From: Vitis vinifera
Taxonomy: Eukaryota > Streptophyta > Magnoliopsida > Vitales > Vitaceae
Length of the DNA: 64,000 nt
Direction: 5' to 3'
NCBI RefSeq assembly: GCF_030704535.1
Contig: NC_081813.1
Span: 3,620,001 to 3,684,000, forward strand
Position 1 is the stretch's first letter. Each line of letters starts with the position of its first letter. The notes under the pieces were generated by a model. It was given only the letters and a program-made list of their open reading frames with translations. It was not told the DNA's origin and ran no database searches. Positions 27,501-38,637 of the stretch are shown here, one piece after another. The translations under genes were made by a program, and so were the position numbers.

Positions 27501-27949
27501 CATGTCCAGTCACTAGACGCTCTTTGTCCGGATGGCTTGTGTTTCTTGGGCAATCTCCTATTTCTTGGAAGACAAAGAAGCAACACACAGTTTCCCGCTC
27601 GTCTGCAGAAGCGGAATACCGAGCTATGGCAGCAGTTACTTGTGAGCTCAAATGGTTGAAGGGGTTGCTTCTGAGCCTGGGTGTGCACCACCCAAAGGCA
27701 ATCAAGCTCTTTTGTGATAGTCAGTCAGCCCTTCATATGGCCAAAAATCCAGTATTTCATGAACGCACCAAACACATTGAGGTTGATTGTCACTTTGTCC
27801 GGGATGCGATAACAGATGGTTTGATTGCTCCATCATATGTTCCTACTGTTACACAATTGGCAGATATTTTTACAAAGGCTCTTGGAAAGAAACAATTTGA
27901 TTATCTTCTTGCCAAGTTGGGCATTTTTGAACCTCATGCTCCAACTTGA
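24581..27949 (+). CDS. Copia pol polyprotein (protease-integrase-RT-RNase H) with gag deletion
   Basis: 1122 aa, uninterrupted. The first 20 residues (MAGDDEQPPL…) resemble a Copia Gag N-terminus, but the roughly 300-residue Gag core and zinc knuckle are absent and the frame passes almost directly to a pre-protease linker. Visible catalytic features: protease DTGA at 55-58; GAG-pre-integrase zinc-finger region around 183-216 (H..H..C..C); integrase D242, D305 and E339; RT D721 and YVDD at 805-808; RNase H D969, E1010 and D1046. All are intact, so enzymes may be active while particle assembly must rely on another element. The product makes cDNA from element RNA and integrates it into the genome. 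The stop overlaps the polypurine tract. Confidence 0.95.
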   Translation: MAGDDEQPPLSPPKREMNSPFLPKQWKALAGLIGNAQVLDDRLNGKFDTKSWIIDTGATHHVTGDLSWLFDTIALFECPVSLPNGESVVTTQSGSVRLSNNITLQNVLYVPKLNCNLLSVSQLTDDLHCIVQFNSYMCAIQDHTRELIGTGVRRDGLYYFGGAEGDSVQHVSVHNAASTLELWHKRMGHPSEKVVKLLPPVSNLKGSLNKACEICFRAKHPRDKFPLSDNKATRIFEKIHCDLWGSYKHVSSCGARYFLTIVDDFSRAVWIYLLVDKTEVFRMFMSFIAIVDRQFSQTVKVVQSDNGTEFKCLLDYFSATGILFQTSCVGTPQQNGRVERKHKHILNVGRALRFQANLPIYFWGESVLAAAHLINRTPSPLLHNKTPFEILFGTPPSYAAIHTFGCLSFAHDKKSNGDKFASRSRKCVFLGYPFGKKGWKLFDLDTKELFVSRDVKFFEDVFPFGNPGAVNIIPENIVPTVNVEIDSDFADFVDDDADLPNPQAQTQNPEASSAPLSPGPEVVPTVGLDSLGLDNSSNGQSAPMGKGMRDKFPSVLLRDFVTHTVVAESPSPATPSPQHPSGTPYPIAHYINCDNFSIHYRKFLATIISSNDPKSFKEAMKDVGWQKSMHEEIRALEENGTWTLEPLPKGKRALGSQWVYRTKYFSNGDIERLKSRLVVLGNHQEASIDYHETFSPVAKMTTVRAFLAIAASKNWELHQMDVHNAFLHGDLEEEVYMKLPPGFERSDPNLVCRLRKSLYGLKQAPRCWFSKLVTALKGYGFLQSYSDYSLFTYTTGNVQINVLVYVDDLIISGNDSAALKTFKAYLSDCFKMKDLGVLKYFLGIEVARSSAGLFLCQRKYTLDIVSEARLLGAKPCGFPIEQNHRLGLANGELLSNPESYRRLVGRLIYLAVTRPDLAYSVHILSQFMHEPRIEHWEAALRVVRYLKGTPGQGILLRADSDLSLQGWCDSDWAACPVTRRSLSGWLVFLGQSPISWKTKKQHTVSRSSAEAEYRAMAAVTCELKWLKGLLLSLGVHHPKAIKLFCDSQSALHMAKNPVFHERTKHIEVDCHFVRDAITDGLIAPSYVPTVTQLADIFTKALGKKQFDYLLAKLGIFEPHAPT

Positions 27950-27956
27950 GGGAGGG
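27948..27956 (+). promoter_or_regulatory. Polypurine tract
   Basis: gagggaggg directly abuts the 3' LTR and overlaps the pol stop codon. It is the expected plus-strand primer site. Confidence 0.85.
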
Positions 27957-28211
27957 TGTTGAGATATTATGATATATTCTAGGAAAGTATATTAGGAAAG
28001 TAGTTGCTATTGTTTAGGATTGTTTCCTAAACTCACGATTGAGATATTATGATATATTCTAGGAAAGTATTCTAGGAAAGTAGTTGCTATTGTTTAGGAT
28101 TGTTTCCTAAACTCACGGTTTTCCCTTAATTAGGTTTGCTTGATGTACTATATATTTACGTGGATGAATATCAATTAGGGTCAAGCTTTGACCCTTTAAT
28201 CACACTTTACA
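27957..28211 (+). repeat. 3' LTR of Copia element
   Basis: 255 bp. Reading against the 5' LTR shows no difference, including the internal 80-bp duplication (units at 27959 and 28039). Confidence 0.93.
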
Positions 28212-28216
28212 GAATT
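28212..28216. repeat. Copia target-site duplication, right (GAATT)
   Basis: Matches 24284-24288. Confidence 0.9.
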
Positions 28217-30146
28217 CATCAATTGGAGTACGTGTCACCGATCACCATAGAATAACATGGCCTATGGAATCCAATATATTCACAATCGTATATACAGGCC
28301 TTTGCTTTCGTGACAAAGACTTGTATAATACAATCATAAATGTTAATGCAATTAAAGACTTAGTTTTTGACTTTGGGATGCTAATCCTGAGGTTACTTGC
28401 TTTAATCCACAAAGGGGAGTGGTTTGTTTGGAAGGGAGGAAAATTTCAACTTGGTGTAAGAATGAAATCATCTGACGTAGATGGCTTTAAATTGATAATT
28501 TTGTAGTTTGGATTTATAAAAAAAAAAAAAAAAGATCTTAAAGTGTGAAAATATTATGAAAATTCAAATGCATAAAAATTATTTGACAACTTAAACATTC
28601 TAAAATTATTTAAATTTATATAAGAGAATAAAATAGAAAATAAATTTAACAAATTTGGGATAAAATTAATTGAGTTTCATTTATATTTTATTTCCCTTTT
28701 TTTTTCCTTCCAAATTTTTCCACTAATTTTTTGCTCTCCTTCTTTTCATTAATATTAAAGTCATGTTTGGTCCTTGAATATGCTGATAAAAGGGGGAAAA
28801 AAGTATAAAAAATGATTTTGTTACGTTTTTATACTATAAAAATTGTAAAGAAGAAAAGCAAGAAAATATTAAAAAAAAAAAAAAATCACTGTTTTTCTTA
28901 GAAAACCCATGGAAAATATGTGATAATATAGTATTCCTTCGTGACTAAGGTTTTGTTTAGGAAGTGTTTTTTAAAACAATTCAAAAAGTATGTAGATTTT
29001 GTTTGGTGACTATTTTTAAAAATAATTTTAAAAAATAATTTTTATAATAGTTTTTAAAAACTGTTATTTGATTTTTATAAAAAAAAAAAAAGTTTATTCG
29101 AAAATTTAAAATATTTTTAACATGTTTTAAAAATAATTTTTATATCAAATATTTTATTTTTAATCATTTTACATGTTTGTATAATTATTTTATAAAAACA
29201 ATCCTTAAAAAATAAAATAAAAAAGTTTTTAATTACTAAATATGTTTTTTGTTCTGAAGAACCAAAAACTATTTTAGAAAACTGTTCCTAAACATGCCTA
29301 TAGTTTTTTTAGAAAAGTTTTTAAAATTATTCTAAAAAATAGTTCTTAAACATACCCATAGTTATTAAAAACTATTCTACTATGCTTCATCAAATAAAAG
29401 TTTCTTTTGAAAATCTAAAATATTTTTTATGTTTTTACATATATTTTAAAAATAGATTTTATACACAATGATTTACTTTTAATTATTCTCCATATTTACA
29501 TATTTTAAACCGAGTATAAGAAGACAAAAAAAAATAACTAAAAGATATTTCCTAAAAATACCATGATTTGTGTTTTATACATGTTATAATGTTAATTTAA
29601 AATAAAAACAATCCTTCTTGTGTATGAAAATTAATAAAACAATAAAAAAATTTCAAAACTTTAAATTTAAAGTTATTTTATTTTATTTGTCTCCCATCTA
29701 CCATTTTATTAACATTTTCTCATTGTCATGAGTTCATAGTTTGACTTCATCGGTTCAAGATAACTATGATTATGGGGGAGAAAAATCCTTTGGAGAAATT
29801 GATGAAAGAGACAAGAAAAAAAACCATTATTAAGTAAATATCAATTTTTAATCTGGAAAGGAAGAAGATGAAGATGAAGATGAAGAAGAAAAATGTAAAT
29901 GTCATTGTCAAGTGCTTGCTGTCTCCCAGAAACATACATAAATCGAAGGTATATGATTTTTTTAATAAACAGTTAGTTAATATGACAAATTCAAACTCAT
30001 GTAAGCATTGAAATAAAATCATTGACAATGTATATTTTAAGCTTATAGCCATGGGCATATCTTCGTCATCCTATGATCCTACCTTTCCTAGTAAGTGCTA
30101 CACAGTGAACTACAAATTGAAGGCCAAGAACAAAAAAAATTGATTT

Positions 30147-30340
30147 AGATGGTGTTCTTGTTTTTGGCCGATATTCAATGAAAAGTACGTGTTTACATCA
30201 ACTAATATAATTAAAGTTAACTTATTATCAATAAGTTAGAATTTGGTTACGTTGATGGATATAACAGATTACTTTTAATTGAATAGAAAAAAATTAAATA
30301 TTTTAATTTTTTTTATTTAGTCAAGAAACAAATACCATCT
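30147..30340. mobile_element. MITE-like element, family 2, copy A
   Basis: The ends agatggtgttcttgttttt and aagaaacaaataccatct form an imperfect inverted repeat. The interior 'acttttaattgaataga' and 'tatttagtca' blocks match the element at 43997-44128, showing a shared family. It is about 194 bp and non-coding. Confidence 0.5.
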
Positions 30341-31299
30341 TAGTCTCATTTAATATAACTTTATTTTTCTATAAATTCATTTAGAGTGGTTTTACAATAT
30401 ATCATGTTCAAAGTGATCAATAAAAACATTTCAAGAAGCACTATAAATGATTTACTTTTTAATTTTTTAAGAGGTTTTTTTTTTTATAAAAAAAAAATAT
30501 ATGAAATTAAGAGTTAAATACTTTGTAAAAGATTTCTATGCTAAAGATTCCAATTTAAACTTTTTATAATATATTAAATAAGATTTTTGTCTTTACAGAA
30601 TTTTTTTTCAAAATTTTACCTTCACAATATCTTATAACTATATCAAATAGGCTTTTTTGTAAATGAATTTTTGGATATTTGAATCCATTATTAGATTTAA
30701 TTTGATTTTGAAAATATCATTTGACCTTGCAATGAAACAATTAAGTGGTTTTGAGAAATTATAATATCATTTGACCTTGAAAATATTGGATGGTGGTTTT
30801 GGCATTGGTGACTTAGATTTCCATTATAAATTATAAAAGTACTTCTCAAAGTGTCTTTGGCATTCTTTTATAATAAAAAATTGATGTTTTGAAGGGGTAA
30901 TTATCAGATACTAATTTAAGAAAAATCTTATCTAATTTTTTAAATGTCTAGAAAAAAGTTAAATTTTGTTAAACAAAATTTTTTTTAACACTTTCAAGCA
31001 TTAAGAAGTACTTATATAAAGTATAAACTTATTCTCTTTCAAATAGGTTTTTAAGATGGAAATTTTAACTTATATAGATATAGTGACCTTGAGGTTGAAT
31101 GAAGAGTTTTCGTGTCGTGTTTGAATTAACTTCTAAGAAGTTATAAATTCTTATTTAAATTTAATAAGAACTTCTATATTTGTTTATGTTAGCACATTGA
31201 GTTTTTATTTTGTTTGTTGACAATTTTGTTCCTATTCATCCTAACTTATGAAACTTTTTAGATAGTGACTTATTCTCCATTAAAGATTCAAGGTTGTTG

Positions 31300-32095
31300 A
31301 TTACTCAACCGAAAAGTTACAAGTAAGTTTAAAAAAGTTTGTTTAGTGGCAAGTTAGGTGGTTGAAGAGTTAGAGTGGATTGATTACTCTTTTCTAATTA
31401 AAATGCTTGAACTTATGTTTTGAAAAAACAAGGGATACTTGAGTGGTGAAACCAAGGCTCAAGTGTTGAAATCACTCAAGCATTTATCTAATGCTCAAGC
31501 AGTGGTTAAGTGTACTCAAACAATCTTTTTAAATTTTCTAGAATATAACAACTTTTGTTTTTAAAAATTCACAAGTATTCCTTTTAGTAAATTCTAAATA
31601 TAAATCCTCTAGGTTTGTGGACCTATATAAACCTTCTCTCTTAACTCTGTTTAGGGTTGGATATTTTAAGATCGAGAACCAACCTAATTACTTACCCTAT
31701 TATTCCCAAACTCTCAACAAAGAATTCATAAGTTGAATTCTAGGTTGTGAAGAATCTAATGGAGCATTGGAGGTGTTGCATCGTGGACATGAATCAATGT
31801 ATAGGTATTGGAGAATAAGTCTTTAAGATAAAGTGACCATGTAAATCTATATACTTTGATCACGTATAGTAGATTAGTAGATTAGAAGTTTTAAATCATA
31901 TGATTTTTTTATCTTCACAGTTATTATAGGGGTTTTCCATATAAAATTTCAATGTCCCTTGCATGATTGTGATTGCTTTGATTATTCTTATTCTCACATA
32001 ATTTAATTTTGGTTAATTTATTCAACTCTTATAGTGTAATATTTAAAAACAGTCATTCATCCCCCTAAGTGTTATCCTACTTGACAAATGGTTTT
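31300..32095. repeat. Probable old LTR fragment
   Basis: Sequence near 31620-32095 has wording typical of plant Copia LTR 3' portions: 'gggttttccatat' followed by 'ttgattattcttattctcac' and 'catccccctaagtgttatcc'. No second LTR, no primer site and no coding remains were found. The boundaries are approximate. Confidence 0.3.
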
Positions 32096-34119
32096 TTAGT
32101 TTAGTTAATTTTTACAAAGTCACTTATAATTTATTTTTATTTTTTTGAAAAAAAAAGTCTAATTTGAAATATAAGAAAATATTATCTTTTATAAAAGTTA
32201 TATTTTGACATATGCAAAAAACTACTTCTTATTAAATAAAAAAATTTAAAATATTAATATTACTTTAAAAATTATAATTTTAACTTCAACTTCAATTTTA
32301 GGTAAGTCCAAAAATACAAAATTATGAAATCTCTCCCTCTTTCTAATATCCATATTTTACTATCTAATACAACCCTCAAATTGAAAGTTTATCATAAATA
32401 TTAAATGTTATGGACATATCCTTATGGAATAAAAAACAATAACTCTTCATTTTTAATTTAGTAGATAAAAAATATAAATAATCCTTTCGTGGTCTTTCTT
32501 TCAAATGATACAATTATCATTATATATCACCATTTGTGTTTGGATATTAATAAGAAAACATTTTCATTTTCTAATTATTCTTGATTTATTTTTCTTAATG
32601 ACTTGGTGTTGAAATTTGTTTCAAATTCATAATAGGTATATATTTACTTTGTATGGAGAATGTTATACATAATATCATTAATATGTCATATTAGATATTT
32701 TTATGGAAAAAATATATTTATTAATAATGTTCTTGTTATATAATTACCAAACATTATTTTATTTTGTGTTTTTTGAAGCAAAAATAAGATTAGAATCCTA
32801 AGCATAGTTAATATTTATAAAATTTTAAAGTATAGTTGTAAATTTATTTATGTTTTCTAAGTTAAGTGTATATTAAATCTTAAGGTAAATACTCAAGAAC
32901 GAGAGAGACGGGTGAATCGGGGGGAAATCTCTTACCCTCAAATTGAAATTCCTATCTCCTCAACCATTTTGACAATGATTGTGTTGTCCAAATGCAAACC
33001 TATACATGCTCTAAAATCATTTTCTCCTCCTTCTAGAAAGTGGGTGGTTATTTGTCCGTAAAGAGCTAGTATGAATTGGCTAAAAGAAAGATAAGATGGT
33101 TACGCATCACAAGTCCAAAAAATTTTATATCATTGCATTAAGTTATGAGCAAATTGGAAAACTTTGTCTTATTCTAAAATTGACTTTTTGATTGCGACGG
33201 CTATGAGCAAATTGAAAAACTTGATCTTGGTCCGAAATTGATCTTTTTTACTACAACAAGATTGTCACTTATTTTTTAAGTCTCTTAAATATCTTTAAGA
33301 TACCATTACATTTTTTTTTTTTTAGAATCATCAACATATTTTTTAGATTTCTTTCTTTCTTGATTGTAAGGAAAAACAATTTAGCAATTGTTCTTTACTA
33401 AATATGTGCACTTAATAAAAAAACTTGACTTATTTATACCTTAACAAAATCAAATTTTATTTGTTTTAAATTCATTTGAAATAAAATAATATTAGCAATT
33501 ATTAATTTTAAATTATTATTATTTATTTTTAACAAAATAAATCAGTTATGATTTTACGAGGTTGTTAATATCCATATTTTTATAATATTTATAAAAAAAT
33601 ATACTTTATGATTTTATTATGATATTATTATTCATATTTTATTTAAAACTATTTATTTGTAATTAAAAAATTATTTTTATTTTTAATAAGACTTTAATTG
33701 AATTTAGTTTATATTATATAAATTGTAAATAAATTGAATTTATAATTTTTTAGAAAATTAAAATAAATAAAAAATTAAAAAACACTTCATCCAAACAAGT
33801 TTTTGGTTTTTTTTTTTTTTTTTGAAAAGTGCTTTTAAAAATTACTTGCATTAAGAGAATCAAAATACCTTCTTTTAGAGATCAATTGAAATCTCACTTT
33901 TAAGTGAGATTTTATTTCTATTAGAATCATTTTTTATTTCATTCTCATTATCACTTGAATTACCCAAACACGAGAATGGATAATAAAAGAAATAAGATGT
34001 CCATTTTTACACGTCCATTCTTACCCTCTCATTCCCATGTATGAAACATTCCCTAATAGTATGAGATGCAATACCTAATCATTGGAAAAAAAAAAAACCA
34101 ACAACCTAGATTAGTTAAG

Positions 34120-34800
34120 GTAGTGGTGGATGTACCTTCTCAACCAATGGTTACCGCTTGTAAGTATCGATAGTTGGATGTGAGTTAATAGGCCTAATCC
34201 ACCTATAAGCTAGAGCCTAAACACCTTTGTAATGGGTCCACAATGAGTTGAACGATTCTTGGGATAGTTGGAAAGGTAGCAATCGAACAAGACATATGAG
34301 CAATGGTAGAGCGTATGATGAATTCCCATACGAAGCATCCCAAAGGACAGTTTATTAAGGAACATCCGACGGAACCACCTAAGCCATAAGCCCACAAATC
34401 ACAAATACCAAGGACCAACCTACCCATAAGCACATACGAGGAACTAATTCCAAAGCATAGAAATAAGAAAGTACCTTTACAAATCTACCATGTGTCGCTT
34501 GAAGTAAGTCAGACCAACTAACAACAAATCAGTAAAAAGGGTACTTCCTAAAAGAAAGGTTGATCTGTGCCTCCACCAATCAAAGCTCGCAATTAAGGAA
34601 AACTATAAAAACAAACATCGAATTAGAGAATGAGGCAAGTAAAAAAAAGGAAGAAGACGAGGAGAATTTAGGTGAAGTCCCCCACCCTTTGTCTTTGAAG
34701 CTACAAACACCCGAAGACACGTGATATTCATCAACCATTGATGTGAGACCTAGAGGTTATGTCGTTATAGTACTTGCATGGCAATAAAGGATTTGTAAGG
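34120..34800. repeat. Unidentified less-AT-rich segment, possible LTR relic
   Basis: This segment has clearly higher GC than its surroundings and is stop-rich. It includes 'aaccacctaagccataagcc', 'caatcaaagctcgc' and 'gatgtgagacctagaggt' phrases of the type found in plant Gypsy LTRs. No domain, tRNA or splice structure was recognised. Boundaries and identity are uncertain. Confidence 0.25.
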
Positions 34801-35860
34801 AAAGCAACTCGAATACCTTAGGGGTCAATAATCAACATTGTCAATGCATGGTTTAAATCATTTCTAAGCCACCTTGATCGGTAAAACTAAACAATCGATC
34901 GATACCCCTTGAGTCATTTACGATTTTGTAAATTTTTCAAATTTTAATCAAAATAGAGGAGATAAATCAACTATATAAACTCATTATTTTGAAGGGAAAA
35001 AAAAACCTTTTTAAATATTAACTTAATCAATTTGAGCTTAGGTTTTTTTGCAAAATAATTTTCATCTCATTTATAAAATTATAAAACCAATTTAAGTTCA
35101 TTTTTGGATGAATTAAGGTGCATAAATAAAGCTATAATGCAATATGATTTCAATGCATCAATCAATCTTACGAAATTATATCATATGGTTTTTAAATGCA
35201 AATGTCAGCAAGATTGCAAAAATAAAATAAAAATTAAAAAAATAAAAGAAAAAAAGTACAAGTGCAATCAAAGATACACTTTATAAAAATAAATAAATAA
35301 ATAAAATAATTCCAAAGAAAAATAACCTCTTTGAAAAATCTTTATCTCACACCAACTTTCAAACTCTGTAAATTAATTGGAACAACGCCGGTCCAACTGT
35401 GCCATCAAAAGTAAAGACAGACACTGACCTCATGACCAAATTCTGAATAAATTTCAGCTTTCTACTCACTCAAACGTTTGATAAATTGATGAGAAAGTTG
35501 ACGGGAATTTGAAAGCTTTTAAAACACAAACGCAGAGATGTACAAATTTGAGGTGGGAATTCAAAACTTCAAAGAAAAAGAAGGAAAAAAGACAGCATCT
35601 GCAACGGTACAATTGGAGTCGGTCACGTCAGTGGATATTCCGTAGCTTCCATTGTCCAACAGTACGTTACAATTTACAAAATCTATCCGTTAACGGATTT
35701 CATCATCCCGTAGCCAATCGGAGATGAGAGACAAATGAAAGTGTCACGCCGCCCAATCACTAATTGGACTCTTCATCCATTTAAACGTTGAAAATTGGCT
35801 TTAGCAACTTTTTGAATGTGAAAAGTCATTTTCCCTTTTAAATTCCTTTTCAAAATATTT

Positions 35861-36111
35861 AGCTTATGTTTGGGAAAAAATAAATGTTAAGAAAAATATT
35901 TTTTTCATGTTTAATTGTATTATGAAAATTATTTGAAAAATTAAAATTAATAAAAAATTATGTATTTTCAAATTATTCAATCTTTATATGAAAGAATAAA
36001 AATAAATTAAGTGAGTTTGAAATGATACAAAAATAATTTATTGATTTTAAATTTTTTTTTTGTTTTTTTTTATATTTTCTTTTAAATTTTTTAAGAACCA
36101 AACATAATCTT
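35861..36111. mobile_element. MITE-like element, family 1, copy B
   Basis: ttatgtttgg (35864-35873) and ccaaacataa (36098-36107) form a 10-bp inverted repeat around an AT-rich interior resembling the 12041-12365 element. Confidence 0.45.
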
Positions 36112-36208
36112 AGACTTTATTGAATTTTTTTTTAAATGTATAAGAAAAGAAAATAGAGAAAAAAAATATTATGAAATAAAACGTAAAATAAAATAAAAAA
36201 TAGACTCG

Positions 36209-36652
36209 GGATATGTTTGGTTCTCAAAAAGTATTAAGAAAATAAGAAAAGTGTTAAAGAAAATTATTTTTCTCATATTTGGTTTATGTTGGTGCAGTGC
36301 CAACCAGATTAAGTCCGTTTAGCTTTTCTAGAGTTAAACGGGATTCTTCCTTGCATAAAAAGATGTCCGAACAAATGGTCTGGCACAAAAAAAGTTCTGA
36401 AGCTTAAGTAAAAAAAGAATAAAAATGGGTGTAATTCTTTCAAATGGCCCTGTAAAAATACAAATGAAAATCAAATATCGTTAACTTTGTCAAAATTTAT
36501 ATATTTTTAAATCACTTAATCTTTACATAAAAAAAGCAAATAAATAAAATGAGTTTGAAGAACCATGTAAAAATAATTTATCAAGTTTAAACCTATTTTT
36601 TATTTTCCTTCACTTTTTTTTCTTTCAAATTTTATAGAAACCAAACATGACC
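36209..36652. mobile_element. MITE-like element, family 1, copy C with internal insertion
   Basis: atgtttggtt (36213-36222) and aaccaaacat (36639-36648) bound the element. A non-AT-rich block of about 130 bp (36285-36420) absent from other copies interrupts it. The inner half 'tttatatatttttaaatcac' recalls other family members. Confidence 0.4.
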
Positions 36653-37565
36653 TTAAAGTCAATAAATTATTTTTATAATATTTTAAAATTATTTCACATA
36701 TTTTAATTCTTCTACATTAAGATTAAATAGTTAGAAAAATATATTAAAAAAATAACTAATCTTAATTATATTTAATTTTTTGTGCATTAGTAAAATCAAA
36801 TACCATAGAATAATTTTTTTAAATATTATTTTCTTAGTACTTTATAAAAATGTTTAGGTCATGAAAAATATTAAGAAAATGAAAAAACTATACTAAGAAA
36901 AATAGTTTTCTTTTATTTAATTCATTAAACTTATGTATTTTGACCGCCTCCCTAGAAAAGGTCTTATCCATTCAATCTATTAAAATACCAAGCTATCTAT
37001 CTACCTATCTACCTACAAGCCCACGGTTTCATTCCAATGCTTTGATTAGTTACTAAGACTTGAACCTTTAAATAGAAAAATTCAAATAAATGAATATAAA
37101 AATAATTTATTAATTTAATTTCTTTTTTTTTTCTTTCCAATATTTTCTCGAGGAATCCAAGATTATTTTGTCGCATAAAAATACAAACACTGCCAAATGC
37201 ATTGTTTCTATTCGTCATGGATTTAGTCTATGTCAGGTCACCGTGGGCAGAACGGCAAGGTATTTTGCAATCAATGGACCAACTTTATTAAATGTGATTT
37301 GGTGATTGTTGCATCCATATTTTCAATGTCTTCTACTATAAGCTTCATTCTTATCAAGACTTTATGAAATTATTATAATTTTTACATTTTATTACAATGG
37401 TGTCCAAAATTATGAAAAAAAAAAAAAAGCATTGACTTTGACAAATGAAGAAGTGAGAAAATTACTATTTTCACCGATGTTTTTATTTTACATGTTAGGT
37501 GAATAGTAATAGAAGTGGGGAAAAAAAAAAAACCAAGGAAAGAATATCACACTAATTTAGCAAAA

Positions 37566-38279
37566 TTAAGAATCCCAAAAGAGAGTTTCAAAGCTGATCG
37601 GATCACCGAAATATGCACAAAAGTTTTCTTCCGCCGTAGCCGGCGGTGGATACAACCACCCCTCCACGGAGTCGGCCAATATAAACTCGTTCCTCGACTC
37701 GTCCGAGTCAAGCTCGCCTTCTATATTGGGCAACTCAACGATCTGACTCAGTTCATCCGACGTGGACTCCTCCGACGAAGACGACAACGACGATGACGTT
37801 GTCGTTGTCGTTGTTGTTGTCGAATTTAGCGTCTCCATTGCCGCAGCTTTGGCCGCGGCAGCCTGGACGTCGCGCGGGGAGAGCGTCACCGGCCGGGGAA
37901 GCAAATGGGCGAGGTCGGGGAAGTTTAGGATCGCTGAGTCTCCCTTGATGCTCAAGGCGGCGGAGTCATGGGCTCGCGCTGCCATTTCCGGGTTCGGGAA
38001 TGTGCCGAGCCAGATTCTCGATTTCTTGCGCGGTTCTCGAATTTCGGACACCCATTTGCCCCAGCTCCGCATTCGAACCCCTCTGTACACTGGGTGTCTG
38101 TTGCAGTCTCTCCCTCTCTTGGTGGCTGGGTTCTGAGCTTTGACTTGTTTGGATGTGTCAGAAACCGAGTTGGGAACAGACTGAGAAGACCCAGATGAAG
38201 ATGGCGAAGATGGAGAAGCCGAAGCAGTACTGTTACTAGTACTCTCAGCTTCCGAACTTGGTCGCTCCCCCATTACCAA
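37566..38279 (-). CDS. AP2/ERF transcription factor, DREB subfamily (A-4, TINY/ERF034-like)
   Basis: Single exon, 237 aa. A Ser/Pro-rich N-terminus precedes one AP2 domain at about 64-121 ([20 protein letters not shown], then [17 protein letters not shown] and LNFPDL). The YRG and RAYD-type elements are complete, and [19 protein letters not shown] is typical of DREB group A-4. LLPRP directly after the domain and an acidic C-terminus ending TLFWDS support this. Acidic stretches near 170-205 are a likely activation region. An eight-threonine run sits at 154-161. Expected role: a nuclear factor that binds DRE/CRT-type GCC-box-related sites in cold, drought or hormone-responsive promoters. A second ATG two codons downstream (MGERPSS) is an equally likely start. 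Targets are unknown. Confidence 0.93.
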   Translation of the reverse strand: MVMGERPSSEAESTSNSTASASPSSPSSSGSSQSVPNSVSDTSKQVKAQNPATKRGRDCNRHPVYRGVRMRSWGKWVSEIREPRKKSRIWLGTFPNPEMAARAHDSAALSIKGDSAILNFPDLAHLLPRPVTLSPRDVQAAAAKAAAMETLNSTTTTTTTTSSSLSSSSEESTSDELSQIVELPNIEGELDSDESRNEFILADSVEGWLYPPPATAEENFCAYFGDPISFETLFWDS

Positions 38280-38408
38280 AAGGATAAACCCACCTCGAAT
38301 CCTTCCAAGAAAATGAATACAGCAGTACAGATGATAATGTAGAGACGTCTCAAAGAGGCCAGAGGTGAAGAGATGACTACAGCAATGGAGAGAGAATCAA
38401 GTATGTAT

Positions 38409-38440
38409 TGAGAGAGAGAGAGACAGAGAAACAGAGAGAG
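38409..38440. repeat. GA microsatellite in DREB leader
   Basis: An interrupted (GA)n run ('agagagagagagacagaga') about 130-160 bp upstream of the DREB start. On the coding strand this is a CT tract, common in plant 5' UTRs. Confidence 0.7.
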
Positions 38441-38585
38441 AGATTTGAGGGATTGTTGGTGTGTATTTGAGGTGGGAGAAGGATGGGGTTTTAAGGGATG
38501 GAGACGCTCCTTTTCACAGCGACACCCAACCTACCAATTTCATGTCACTACACTACCAAAACCAGAGTCTTAAGAGTACATACAA

Positions 38586-38597
38586 GAGAGAGAGAAA

Positions 38598-38633
<36 letters not shown>
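38586..38633. repeat. (GA)n microsatellite upstream of DREB gene
   Basis: A long dinucleotide run of about 20 uninterrupted GA units with a short imperfect lead-in, roughly 310-355 bp upstream of the DREB ATG. On the gene's strand it is (TC)n, a likely promoter or leader element and a length-polymorphism candidate. Confidence 0.9.

Positions 38634-38637
<4 letters not shown>

Larger units (their letters stand above)
24289..28211 (+). mobile_element. Young Copia LTR retrotransposon, gag-deleted
   Basis: The 3,923-bp element is complete at its ends: 255-bp LTRs at both sides that read as identical, TG...CA ends, TSD GAATT on both sides, a primer-binding site at 24544-24555 and a polypurine tract at 27948-27956. 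The order protease-integrase-RT-RNase H in its single frame is diagnostic of Copia. Most of gag is missing, so the element would need Gag from elsewhere to form particles. Identical LTRs indicate a very recent insertion, since both LTRs are the same at integration. Confidence 0.95.
28217..37565. other. Gene-free AT-rich region with repeat relics
   Basis: No protein-coding gene is supported over about 9.3 kb. The stretch is dominated by A/T runs and diverged repeat fragments, of which the recognisable ones are entered separately (30147-30340, 31300-32095, 34120-34800, 35861-36111, 36209-36652). The ORF at 29747-30058 is low-complexity and rich in Phe/Ile. Confidence 0.5.

Noticed and set aside
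29747-30058. 103-codon minus-strand ORF
   Set aside because: Low-complexity Phe/Ile/Leu composition from T-rich DNA.
37762-38136. Plus-strand ORF of 124 codons opposite the DREB gene
   Set aside because: It mirrors the coding strand of an unmistakable AP2/ERF gene; its poly-Val and poly-Ala runs are antisense of the Thr/Ala repeats.
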